This document shows positions 1-5,421 of a DNA stretch of 6,676 bases, in pieces. Below the pieces are notes generated by a model, which ran no database searches, had not been told where the DNA came from, and saw only the letters and a list, made by a program, of their open reading frames with translations. Source of the DNA: Thermoplasmata archaeon (GTDB lineage Archaea; Thermoplasmatota; Thermoplasmata; Halarchaeoplasmatales; Halarchaeoplasmataceae); the NCBI GenBank assembly GCA_019594195.1, contig JAFDTP010000090.1, positions 1-6,676 on the forward strand, read 5' to 3'. The translations under genes and the position numbers were made by a program. Each line of letters opens with the position of its first letter. Positions within the stretch are counted from its first letter, which is position 1.

Positions 1-155
1 CCCGAAATAACTCGGTCCTTGAGAAGTTTTTCCGATAAATACGATCCATCTAGATGTTATATTTTGAACGAATCGCAGATCGAGAAAGTAGAGGATAACA
101 TATTTTATCTCCCTCTGGCATTTTCTGGTCCCTTAGTTCGAATTATCTTGGGCAC

Positions 156-245
156 TTAAGCAACTTTCTTTATTTTGTCCAATATCTTTTCACTCATCTT
201 GCGCAGAGCTCTCGATTTCTCTGGATCTGGACTTATTTTTCTCAT
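156..245 (-). pseudogene. Probable truncated N-terminus of a HEPN-domain (toxin-like) protein
   Basis: A 29-residue ORF starts at an ATG overlapping the stop of the preceding ORF by four bases (ATGA). A well-placed GAGGTG lies at 251-256, five bases before the ATG. The peptide begins MRKISPDPEKSRALRKMSEK, like the opening helix of archaeal HEPN proteins (DPEKAxxLxKMAEx). It stops at TAA after about 29 residues, where a HEPN protein would run to 100 or more, so the RNase motif (Rx4-6H) is absent. Downstream, at positions 1-155, I see only short frames broken by stops. One of them contains EKLLKDRVIS, which could be decayed HEPN sequence, but I cannot prove this. The intact ribosome binding site and coupling suggest a formerly functional gene. 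If so, the pair is no longer an active toxin-antitoxin system. Confidence 0.4.
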
Positions 246-424
246 TCATACACCTCTAGATAACCATACATCACGATACCGTTCGCTATATTGTTCCTCA
301 ATTCTTTTGGATAATCCTGCAGATCTTCCTGAAAATGAAGTTGGATATTTCTATTTAAGGATTTTTCATAAGAAGATAAACACAACTCCCGTTCACCACC
401 TTGGACATATTGATCATGAGTCAA
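242..424 (-). pseudogene. Probable remnant of an MNT-type nucleotidyltransferase (antitoxin-like), C-terminal part
   Basis: This minus-strand frame gives 60 residues from a TTG codon and ends at a TGA. The C-terminal part, with PKELRNNIANGIVMYGYLEV, resembles the end of archaeal MNT-family minimal nucleotidyltransferases, which neutralise HEPN toxins by adding nucleotides to them. The catalytic GSxARG...DxD part is not in this frame. A stop codon lies just before the TTG and no ribosome binding site is visible there. In the next frame, upstream, a short stretch ending in a hydrophobic DMIVFDS segment (about 484-415) reads like a continuation, which suggests a frameshift near 415-424. The stop overlaps the start of a following small ORF in an ATGA arrangement, as in MNT/HEPN operons. 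The family assignment is from memory of family patterns and is uncertain. It could also be a chance ORF. Confidence 0.4.
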
Positions 425-498
425 AAACGATCATATCGAGAACGATCTCTTGGTTTTTACCGAAATAACTAACTAGTTGTACTCACATTGTATATGTT

Positions 499-1185
499 AT
501 GGACTCGATACTGCAAGAGTTCGAGTTGATCGAGATAAACAGATCTATTATGAAAAGATATTGTAATCAAAAGTATATCGAGCAATTCGATCACAGAACA
601 AATGACCATTATGATTACATAAAACTCAACCACCTTAAATATGAATCTTTGAGAGATGTTAAGAAAGTTGACAAAAAACTCCAGTTCCATCCGTATTTCT
701 TGAAATCTAAAAAGATAAGGAATGAAATAGGCAGAGAAGCATTCATCAAGTCAGAATACAGCGATAGATGGGATACTTATAAAAATACCAATAGGTTGAA
801 CCTATCGAAATTTTTGAAGGATATGCTTCCTTATGTAGACAAACCGGCGATCAAGAGGCTTAAACATGGAAAATACTTCAGAAATTTAGTCGACGGTCTT
901 ATGAAAAATGATCAACTTCTGGATTTAGCCAAAACCCCGAACTCCTACGCAGTGTTGAACCCTTACAAGACACAGGAATTCTTCACTGGAGACATTATCC
1001 GAGACCTCCGAAAGAAGTTCAATGTAGAAAAACTGGTGGACATGACAAAAGACGAAAAGTGGGTGAAAAAGGTCTTGGATGAATACGAGCTTCCTGCGCC
1101 TAGACCTCCAACCGGAAGAAAGAATAAGCAGACCAATTTCAGCGACCTACGATCTCGGTTTTATTACACCCCCAATATCTTTTGA
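499..1185 (+). CDS. Unrecognised basic 228-residue protein
   Basis: I do not recognise this protein. It has no signal peptide, no membrane segment and no obvious catalytic motif. By my count it has 47 Lys+Arg against 32 Asp+Glu, a net positive charge that contrasts with the acidic proteins to its right. It is rich in Lys, Tyr, Phe and Asn, with helical charged stretches (about residues 50-80 and 165-190) and a Pro-rich, basic tail (about 199-211, PAPRPPTGRKNK) that could bind nucleic acid. The ATG at 499 has no convincing Shine-Dalgarno sequence. A TATA-like tgtatatgt is too close (489-497) to drive it, so a start at the internal Met codon at 550, which would be leaderless from that box, is also possible although still not ideally spaced. 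Its composition and its position beside a decayed toxin-antitoxin-like pair suggest acquired DNA. It could be a mobile-element protein or a fragment of one, but I see no DDE or HUH motif. Confidence 0.5.
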   Translation: MDSILQEFELIEINRSIMKRYCNQKYIEQFDHRTNDHYDYIKLNHLKYESLRDVKKVDKKLQFHPYFLKSKKIRNEIGREAFIKSEYSDRWDTYKNTNRLNLSKFLKDMLPYVDKPAIKRLKHGKYFRNLVDGLMKNDQLLDLAKTPNSYAVLNPYKTQEFFTGDIIRDLRKKFNVEKLVDMTKDEKWVKKVLDEYELPAPRPPTGRKNKQTNFSDLRSRFYYTPNIF

Positions 1186-1193
1186 GGTACAAT

Positions 1194-1209
1194 TTTTCAC
1201 TAGTGAAAA
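1194..1209. repeat. Perfect 16-bp palindrome
   Basis: TTTTCACTAGTGAAAA reads identically on both strands with no spacer. It starts nine bases after the stop codon of the basic 228-residue ORF and ends about 53 bases before the TATA-like element of the rhodanese gene. A spacerless palindrome suits a dimeric DNA-binding protein better than an RNA hairpin. The flanking T/A runs could alternatively be a T-rich archaeal terminator for the upstream gene. Which role applies cannot be decided from one copy. Confidence 0.5.
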
Positions 1210-1261
1210 CATCCATGGTTCACTTTTATTATATATTACGCTAAGGCTTCGATCAGTTAAC

Positions 1262-1270
1262 TATTTATAT
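1262..1270 (+). promoter_or_regulatory. TATA-like promoter element for the rhodanese-ABM gene
   Basis: TATTTATAT lies about 36-44 bases before the ATG at 1306. Initiation about 25 bases downstream would give a short leader that includes the GAGGG ribosome binding site at 1292-1296, nine bases before the ATG. A second TATA-like string at 1284-1291 is too close to the start to be used. The ATG at 1301 runs into a stop after four codons, which supports 1306 as the true start. Confidence 0.5.
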
Positions 1271-1305
1271 CCTCCAAAAGGTGCTTTATAAGAGGGTTTG
1301 ATGAT

Positions 1306-1893
1306 ATGGATCTGATAATAGATGTAAAGACGAGGGAAGAGTACTATATGAACCACATCGAAGGTGCTTTGAACATACCAGTTTGGGACCTTGGTTTTTA
1401 TACCGACTTTTTGAAGGATAGATCGATCAAGGTCTACTGTGGACCTAGAAGGAAAAGAACCGAGATGGCTTTAGACTTTCTAGAGGATAAGGAAGTGGAT
1501 GCAGAAGAATTACCTGTAGACGAATTCGACGATCACGAATGGGTCGGAAAGCCGATGGTCAGTGCTTTGAACTATCTTTCCGTAAAACCTGGACATGAGG
1601 AAGAGGTGGAGGAGATGATGGAAGATCTCTGTCAGTTCACGATGGACAAGGAGGGTTTCATCGGTACAAAAGTTGTGAAGGCGACCGACGTAGCTTACGG
1701 AGGATCTATGCTGCGGGGAGAACGTGAGGAGATAGAGATCAACCCGACGAAATATATCATGATAACTTATTGGGACAGTAGAGAGAGCCACGAAAAATTC
1801 CATCATATCGAAGAGATAAGGGAAGGTTTCAAAGAGATGATGCCGCACTTATCGGTGATGCCCTTTGAAGAACACGCTGAAATAATACATTAA
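1306..1893 (+). CDS. Rhodanese-like domain fused to an antibiotic-biosynthesis-monooxygenase (ABM) domain
   Basis: This is a 195-residue, acidic, probably cytoplasmic protein with two parts. Residues 1-80 are a compact rhodanese fold: IDVKTREEYYMNHIEGALNIP is the classic DxRxxxEYxxGHIxGAxNIP block, and VYCGPRRKR holds the likely persulfide-forming Cys45. Residues 84-195 match a ferredoxin-like ABM/heme-degrading-type domain, with LNYLSVKPGHEEEVEEMME at the start and YIMITYWDSRESHEKF near residue 150. Rhodaneses move sulfane sulfur. ABM domains include small monooxygenases, heme-degrading enzymes and proteins of unknown role. In ordinary rhodaneses the active loop is CxxxxR; here the fifth following residue is Lys50, with Arg51 next to it, so activity is not certain. 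The rhodanese part is short at its N-terminus compared with the usual 100 or more residues. The gene stands alone, with its own promoter and a 3' hairpin. The domain calls are fairly safe; the substrate is unknown. Confidence 0.82.
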   Translation: MDLIIDVKTREEYYMNHIEGALNIPVWDLGFYTDFLKDRSIKVYCGPRRKRTEMALDFLEDKEVDAEELPVDEFDDHEWVGKPMVSALNYLSVKPGHEEEVEEMMEDLCQFTMDKEGFIGTKVVKATDVAYGGSMLRGEREEIEINPTKYIMITYWDSRESHEKFHHIEEIREGFKEMMPHLSVMPFEEHAEIIH

Positions 1894-1915
1894 AAATCAT
1901 CTCCTTTCAAAAATA

Positions 1916-1955
1916 GGGCAGGATTTTCTCTATCTCTTCGAACATCCTGCCTTTT
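1916..1955. terminator. Hairpin terminator in the convergent gap between the rhodanese-ABM gene and osmC
   Basis: GGCAGGAT at 1917-1924 pairs with ATCCTGCC at 1944-1951 (eight perfect pairs, plus a G-U and an A-U at the base) around a loop of about 19 bases. On the plus strand TTTT follows. On the minus strand an A-run (1909-1913) becomes T5 after the stem. It could therefore stop transcripts from both sides, although the minus-strand gene ends about 75 bases before it. Many archaeal terminators need only T-runs, so the stem may add stability or processing. Confidence 0.55.
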
Positions 1956-1982
1956 AGTACCAACATCGAAGAAAATTTGAAA

Positions 1983-1996
1983 AATATTTATAAAAG
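1983..1996 (+). promoter_or_regulatory. TATA/BRE-like element without a downstream sense gene
   Basis: AATATTTATAAAAG, preceded by the A-rich GAAGAAAATTTGAAA, is among the best promoter-like strings in the window on the plus strand. The only thing downstream is the 3' end of the minus-strand osmC gene (stop at 2029-2031). A start near 2018 would produce RNA antisense to osmC. Read on the minus strand, the same sequence is T-rich (ttttataaatattttt) and may simply be the osmC terminator. Confidence 0.3.
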
Positions 1997-2028
1997 TCGA
2001 AGGAAAAGGTTTTAGCCCAGAGATTTCT

Positions 2029-2457
2029 TCAAGATATGAGTTCCGCATCAAGCTCGATATCGACCGAACTCAGAGCTTTTGATACCGGACAGTTCTTCTT
2101 AGCTCCCTGAGCGATCTCGTGGAAAACGTCTTTTTCTATCTCCGATACTTCGGAGCGGTTCTTCAGATGTATCTTCGTGATCTCGAAGTCGCCGTTCACA
2201 TTTTCAAGATCGACGACAGCTTCTGTAACAACGCTTTCCGGCTCGTAACCCTCTTCGCCCAGCGAAGCCGCTAGAGCCATCGAGAAGCAGCCGGAGTGCG
2301 CCGCCGCTATCAGTTCTTCGGGATTCGTCCCTTCCCCCTCTTTGAACCTTGAGAGAAAGCTGTATTGACCTTTGAAAGCACCACTACCGAATTCCATATT
2401 TCCTTCTCCTTCTTTCAGTTTTCCGATCCATTCAGATCTAGATTTTCTTTTGACCAT
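2029..2457 (-). CDS. osmC: OsmC-family peroxiredoxin (organic hydroperoxide reductase)
   Basis: OsmC proteins reduce organic hydroperoxides in the cytoplasm with a pair of cysteines. This protein has 142 residues, close to the 143 of E. coli OsmC. The peroxidatic Cys57 is in AAHSGCFSMALA, and the resolving Cys123 is in KKNCPVSKAL. The Arg that activates the thiolate (Arg37 in SRF) and the partner Glu (Glu48 in NPEEL) are present, so the enzyme should be active. The ATG has a GAGGTG at 2464-2469, six bases upstream. A small ORF on the same strand ends inside that ribosome binding site, 11 bases before this start, so the two may be co-transcribed. A TATA-like element at 2489-2497 is another possible promoter. 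The downstream neighbour is convergent. The physiological reductant is not in the window. Confidence 0.93.
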   Translation of the reverse strand: MVKRKSRSEWIGKLKEGEGNMEFGSGAFKGQYSFLSRFKEGEGTNPEELIAAAHSGCFSMALAASLGEEGYEPESVVTEAVVDLENVNGDFEITKIHLKNRSEVSEIEKDVFHEIAQGAKKNCPVSKALSSVDIELDAELIS

Positions 2458-2463
2458 TATTCA

Positions 2464-2469
2464 CACCTC
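2464..2469 (-). promoter_or_regulatory. Ribosome binding site of osmC, overlapping the stop of the upstream small ORF
   Basis: On the minus strand the sequence reads TAGAGGTG: the TAG (2471-2469) closes the small upstream ORF and GAGGTG begins on its last base. The spacing to the osmC ATG is six bases. This fixes the osmC start and is the arrangement expected for translational coupling. Confidence 0.6.
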
Positions 2470-2648
2470 TATTTATTTATCCACCAACTTATATTTAGGT
2501 TTTGTTTCCCTCGAGACAGGTTCATCTTTCGGCGGTTCTCTGATCTAAATTCTACTGAATCTCCCAACTCACCGATTGACTTCTCATAATAATCCACTCC
2601 ATGGATATCAAGCTCGATAGCGCTCTCAGGACAGCTTTCCACGCGCAT
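2469..2648 (-). pseudogene. Small ORF with a damaged 4Fe-4S ferredoxin motif
   Basis: This is a 59-residue frame from an ATG preceded by a G-rich, SD-like GGGGGTGG (about 2652-2659). It begins MRVESCPESAIELDIHGVDY, and CPESAIEL is the typical end of a ferredoxin cluster motif. Reading the same open frame a few codons upstream of the ATG gives C-R-G-W-R-M-R-V-E-S-C-P, the exact spacing of CxxCxxCxxxCP, but with Trp and Arg where the second and third cysteines belong. Each is one base from a Cys codon (TGG from TGC/TGT, CGC from TGC). The first 40 residues are acidic like the neighbours; the last 20 are not. The likeliest reading is a decayed ferredoxin-like gene whose tail is still open. Alternatives are a genuine small protein starting at this ATG, or an ORF kept open by chance. 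It lies between osmC and the divergent AOR gene. Confidence 0.4.
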
Positions 2649-2689
2649 TCTCCACCCCCTGCAGCTTCTTACCGATGATCTGAGTAAAG

Positions 2690-2697
2690 TTTAATAC
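2690..2697 (+). promoter_or_regulatory. Weak TATA-like element upstream of the AOR-family gene
   Basis: TTTAATAC, preceded by GTAAAG, lies about 33-40 bases before the ATG at 2730. Initiation about 25 bases on would leave a leader just long enough for the GGGGAG at 2720-2725, four bases before the ATG. It sits in the short divergent region shared with the minus-strand small ORF, so regulation of the two directions could interact. Confidence 0.35.
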
Positions 2698-2729
2698 GCT
2701 TCAAGGAGATAACAGTTTTGGGGAGATAG

Positions 2730-4580
2730 ATGAAACCTAAAGGAGGATATATGGGAAGGATTTTGGACATAGACCTATCTAGAAAGGAGATCAAGGAGAA
2801 AGACTTTCCAGACGAGTTAATAGATGATTTTGTTGGCCAGGTAGGAATAGGCGAGAAGATTTATTACGACGAGGTCGACGGAAAAATCGACGCTTTGGAT
2901 GAGGACAACGTTATGTTGTTCATCACAGGTCCTTTTACAGGATCTTCGGTTCAATCACCGTCGAATTTTCAAGTGATCTCAAAAAATCCTATGACAGGAT
3001 TCAACATAGCGTACGCTAATTCTCACGGCTTTTGGGGACCTAGACTAAAATTCGCCGGATACGACGGGATAGTAGTTCGAGGTAAATCGGAAAAACCTGT
3101 TTTCCTCCATGTAAATGGGGGCGGGGCAGAAATAAAAGATGCTGAGGAATTTTGGGGGATGGACACCAAAGATACTGAAGATGCAATAAAGAAAGAGATA
3201 GGAGAAGAGAAAGCTTCCGTTGCATGCATCGGTCCAGCAGGCGAGAACATGATTCCTGGAGCATGTATAGAAAATGACAAAGGCCATATCGCGGCAAAAG
3301 GCAATATCGGTATGATCATGGGTTCTAAAAACCTAAAGGCTGTAGCGGTCCATGGGAACAAGGATATCCCAGTTCATGATGAGGAGAAATTCAAAGAACT
3401 CGCTAAAGAGTGGAGAGAAAAGAGCACCGAAAGCCCCATAGGTCAGGCTGTGAACTCCTACGGAACTGCTAGCTTCACCGGTCAGATCCATGAAATGGGT
3501 GATCTTCCAGTCAAAAATTTTACTACAGGTGTTTTTGAAGAGTACGAGAAACTTACCGGTCGGTATATAAGAGAAACTTTCGATACAAAACTTAGGACCT
3601 GCTATGGATGTTCAATAAATCACGTTCACGAAGTAGAGGTGACTGAAGGTCCATACGAGGGGTTCGTTTCAGAAGAACCGGAATACGAAGATTTTTCTAA
3701 CCTTGGTTCTAACCTCGGGATAAGTGATCCTGGAAAAGTGGTCTGGCTGACAGATTATGTGGATAGACAGGGGTTGGATGGAAATCTTGCCGGAGCAATG
3801 GTCTCGATGGTCATGGAAGCCTACGACAGAGACATTTTGACTGAAGATGATCTCGGCTTTACAGCAGAATGGGGTGATGAAGAGGCATCTAAAAAGATAA
3901 TTGAATTGTTGATAAATAAAGAGGGTATAGGTGAAACTCTTTCACAGGGACTAAAAGATGCTGCGGAGGAATTGGGTCATCCAGAGTTGGCGGTACACTT
4001 CAAGGGCGAATCGAATCACGCACACGACAGTAGAGCATTATGGGGACAATTTCTGGGCTTAGTAGTATCGAGTTCTGGACCCAATTGGGAAATCCTCGGA
4101 CTCGATCTGATGCCCGATTCAGATTTAGGCATTGAAGAACCGGTAGACAGGTTCGATCCAGAAAAAAAACCAAAATCAGCGAGACTATCACAGATGAAAA
4201 AGCTCTTCATGGAAACTTTAGGTACTTGTTGGTTCGGTTCCGAGGTCGGACTCGACCTGATCTGTGAAAGTTATGAAGCTCTAACTGGTCTTCCGTTAGA
4301 TAAAGAAAAGGCATTGAAGGTCGGAGAAAGGATCGCCAATCTCGAAAGAAGTTTTAATGTACTAAATGGATTCAAGCCGGAATACGATCTTGACATATCT
4401 CCAAGACTGCTTGAGGCCCCTATTAACGGTGGAGCCGAAGGTAAAACCATAGAGCCTTATATTGAAGATATGGTCAAGAAATACAACGAATTGATGGACT
4501 GGGATTGGCAGACAGGAACCCCCTCTAAAGAAAAGCTGGAAGAACTGGGTCTGGACGATATAAAGGCAGACCTCTACTAA
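2730..4580 (+). CDS. Aldehyde ferredoxin oxidoreductase (AOR) family protein with an atypical active site
   Basis: The protein has 616 residues against 605 in Pyrococcus furiosus AOR, and covers the whole family fold. AOR enzymes hold tungsten (or molybdenum) on two pterins plus one 4Fe-4S cluster, and oxidise aldehydes to acids with ferredoxin. The pterin-binding N-terminal domain is clear (GYMGRILDIDLS at the start; GPFTGSS, NPMTGF, LKFAGYDGIVVRGKSEKPV at residues 67-124; IGPAGEN; MGSKNLKAVAV). The cluster motif is C291-YG-C294-SIN-H298 plus C500 in LGTCWF, so the usual third Cys is His. Aligned by eye and from memory with the Pyrococcus enzyme, the catalytic His448 matches Trp453, Arg76 matches Asn79 and Asp489 matches Glu495, while the Glu of the PEYE block (Glu318) and DxxGLD (345-350) are kept. 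The substrate is therefore open. Start: GGGGAG precedes the ATG at 2730, but GGAGG also precedes the ATG at 2751, which would drop seven residues. A T-rich stretch ends the gene. Confidence 0.88.
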   Translation: MKPKGGYMGRILDIDLSRKEIKEKDFPDELIDDFVGQVGIGEKIYYDEVDGKIDALDEDNVMLFITGPFTGSSVQSPSNFQVISKNPMTGFNIAYANSHGFWGPRLKFAGYDGIVVRGKSEKPVFLHVNGGGAEIKDAEEFWGMDTKDTEDAIKKEIGEEKASVACIGPAGENMIPGACIENDKGHIAAKGNIGMIMGSKNLKAVAVHGNKDIPVHDEEKFKELAKEWREKSTESPIGQAVNSYGTASFTGQIHEMGDLPVKNFTTGVFEEYEKLTGRYIRETFDTKLRTCYGCSINHVHEVEVTEGPYEGFVSEEPEYEDFSNLGSNLGISDPGKVVWLTDYVDRQGLDGNLAGAMVSMVMEAYDRDILTEDDLGFTAEWGDEEASKKIIELLINKEGIGETLSQGLKDAAEELGHPELAVHFKGESNHAHDSRALWGQFLGLVVSSSGPNWEILGLDLMPDSDLGIEEPVDRFDPEKKPKSARLSQMKKLFMETLGTCWFGSEVGLDLICESYEALTGLPLDKEKALKVGERIANLERSFNVLNGFKPEYDLDISPRLLEAPINGGAEGKTIEPYIEDMVKKYNELMDWDWQTGTPSKEKLEELGLDDIKADLY

Positions 4581-4582
4581 AT

Positions 4583-4600
4583 CTTTTCTTTCTTTTTTAT
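4583..4600 (+). terminator. T-rich archaeal terminator after the AOR-family gene
   Basis: CTTTTCTTTCTTTTTTAT begins two bases after the TAA stop. Pyrimidine runs of this kind, without a stem, are the usual archaeal termination signal. It separates the AOR gene from the next gene, which has its own promoter. Confidence 0.6.
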
Positions 4601-4629
4601 ATATAACATATCCTATATGCCTCACAAAG

Positions 4630-4638
4630 TTTTTAAAT
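4630..4638 (+). promoter_or_regulatory. TATA box of the leaderless nitroreductase gene
   Basis: TTTTTAAAT is centred 29 bases before the ATG at 4663, preceded by an A/C-rich ACAAAG that could act as a BRE. No Shine-Dalgarno sequence lies before the ATG (the bases are atctaacatacc), so transcription probably starts at or next to the start codon, as for leaderless archaeal genes. Confidence 0.6.
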
Positions 4639-4662
4639 TCTACAGACCTTATCTAACATACC

Positions 4663-5394
4663 ATGGATAGAGAATATCTCAAAGATCATATCCGGGAGAA
4701 AGTTGATTTCTCACAGACTGACCAGAAGAAAGGAGTTCCGATGCCGCCTGTACAAAAGGAAGTTCCAGAGAACGCTGAAATGATAGATTTACCGGAACCA
4801 GAGGAACTGGAGATAGACGTGGGTCTGACAGAGGCTATAGAGGAAAGAAGATCAAGACGCTCCTTCACCGACGAGTCTTTAAAACTGGAAGAACTGTCCT
4901 ATCTTCTCTGGACCACTCAGGGTGTGAAAAAACACACCGACCACGGCCACGCTTACAGGGTGGTTCCCTCCGCTGGATGTCGACATACCTTCGAAACTTA
5001 CATAGCAGCAAATAAAATAGAAGGCATCGAAAAGGCCATCTACAGATATGTTCCTCTAGAACACCAACTGGTCAAGGTGACAGAATACGATGATCTCGAA
5101 GACAAAGTGACCGAAGCGGCTAGAGGCCAGTCCTTTGTAGGCGACTGCGCCGCCACTTTCATCTGGACAACTATGCCTTACAGGATGGAGTGGAGATACG
5201 CAGAAGCTTCTTACAAAGTCATCGCTCTAGATGCGGGCCACGTGTGCCAGAATCTTTACCTTGCGTGCGAAGCGCTAGAGGCCGGGACCTGTGCGATAGG
5301 TGCTTACGATCAGGACCTTATGGACTCCTTGGTAAAGGTTGACGGAGAGGACGAATTCACCGTCTATGTAGCGCCGGTCGGAAAGATCTCTTAA
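4663..5394 (+). CDS. SagB-type nitroreductase-family FMN oxidoreductase
   Basis: This is a 243-residue cytoplasmic protein. The nitroreductase domain covers about residues 55-243. LTEAIEERRSRRSF (55-68) supplies the Arg/Ser residues that contact FMN. VPSAGCRHTFETYI (101-114) is the SagB-type flavin-binding loop (usually PSAGAxHPxExY, here with Cys106, Arg107 and His108). LDAGHVCQNLYLACEALEAG (189-208) is the conserved helix, followed by the C-terminal VAPVGK. SagB-like enzymes use FMN to oxidise or reduce small molecules or peptide azolines. No YcaO cyclodehydratase or precursor peptide is visible here, so a peptide-modifying role is not supported and a general NAD(P)H/FMN redox role is more likely. 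The N-terminal 50 residues are charged and Pro-rich, as in stand-alone archaeal members. The substrate cannot be predicted. Confidence 0.88.
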   Translation: MDREYLKDHIREKVDFSQTDQKKGVPMPPVQKEVPENAEMIDLPEPEELEIDVGLTEAIEERRSRRSFTDESLKLEELSYLLWTTQGVKKHTDHGHAYRVVPSAGCRHTFETYIAANKIEGIEKAIYRYVPLEHQLVKVTEYDDLEDKVTEAARGQSFVGDCAATFIWTTMPYRMEWRYAEASYKVIALDAGHVCQNLYLACEALEAGTCAIGAYDQDLMDSLVKVDGEDEFTVYVAPVGKIS

Positions 5395-5421
5395 AAACCG
5401 GTATAACTAACGGACAAAAAC

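Noticed and set aside
175..468. Plus-strand 97-residue frame, in the same frame as the 228-residue gene and separated from it by a single TAA
   Set aside because: It is antisense to the MNT/HEPN-like ORFs, lacks an SD or motif and has Ser/Leu/Ile-rich shadow composition. I considered an interrupted longer gene but saw no protein-family support.
2..470. Direct repeat CCGAAATAACT at 2-12 and 460-470 flanking the toxin-antitoxin-like remnant
   Set aside because: Eleven-base matches are expected a few times by chance in a window this size; no extended similarity around either copy.
469..690. Minus-strand 73-residue hydrophobic frame
   Set aside because: Antisense to the start of the 228-residue ORF; its hydrophobicity follows from complementing Lys/Asp/Asn-rich codons.
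1079..1291. Plus-strand 70-residue frame across the end of the 228-residue gene
   Set aside because: Considered as a frameshifted continuation, but there is no motif and it ends inside the promoter region of the rhodanese gene.
2365..2589. Plus-strand 74-residue Phe/Ser-rich frame
   Set aside because: Shadow of the osmC start and the small minus-strand ORF; no ribosome binding site.
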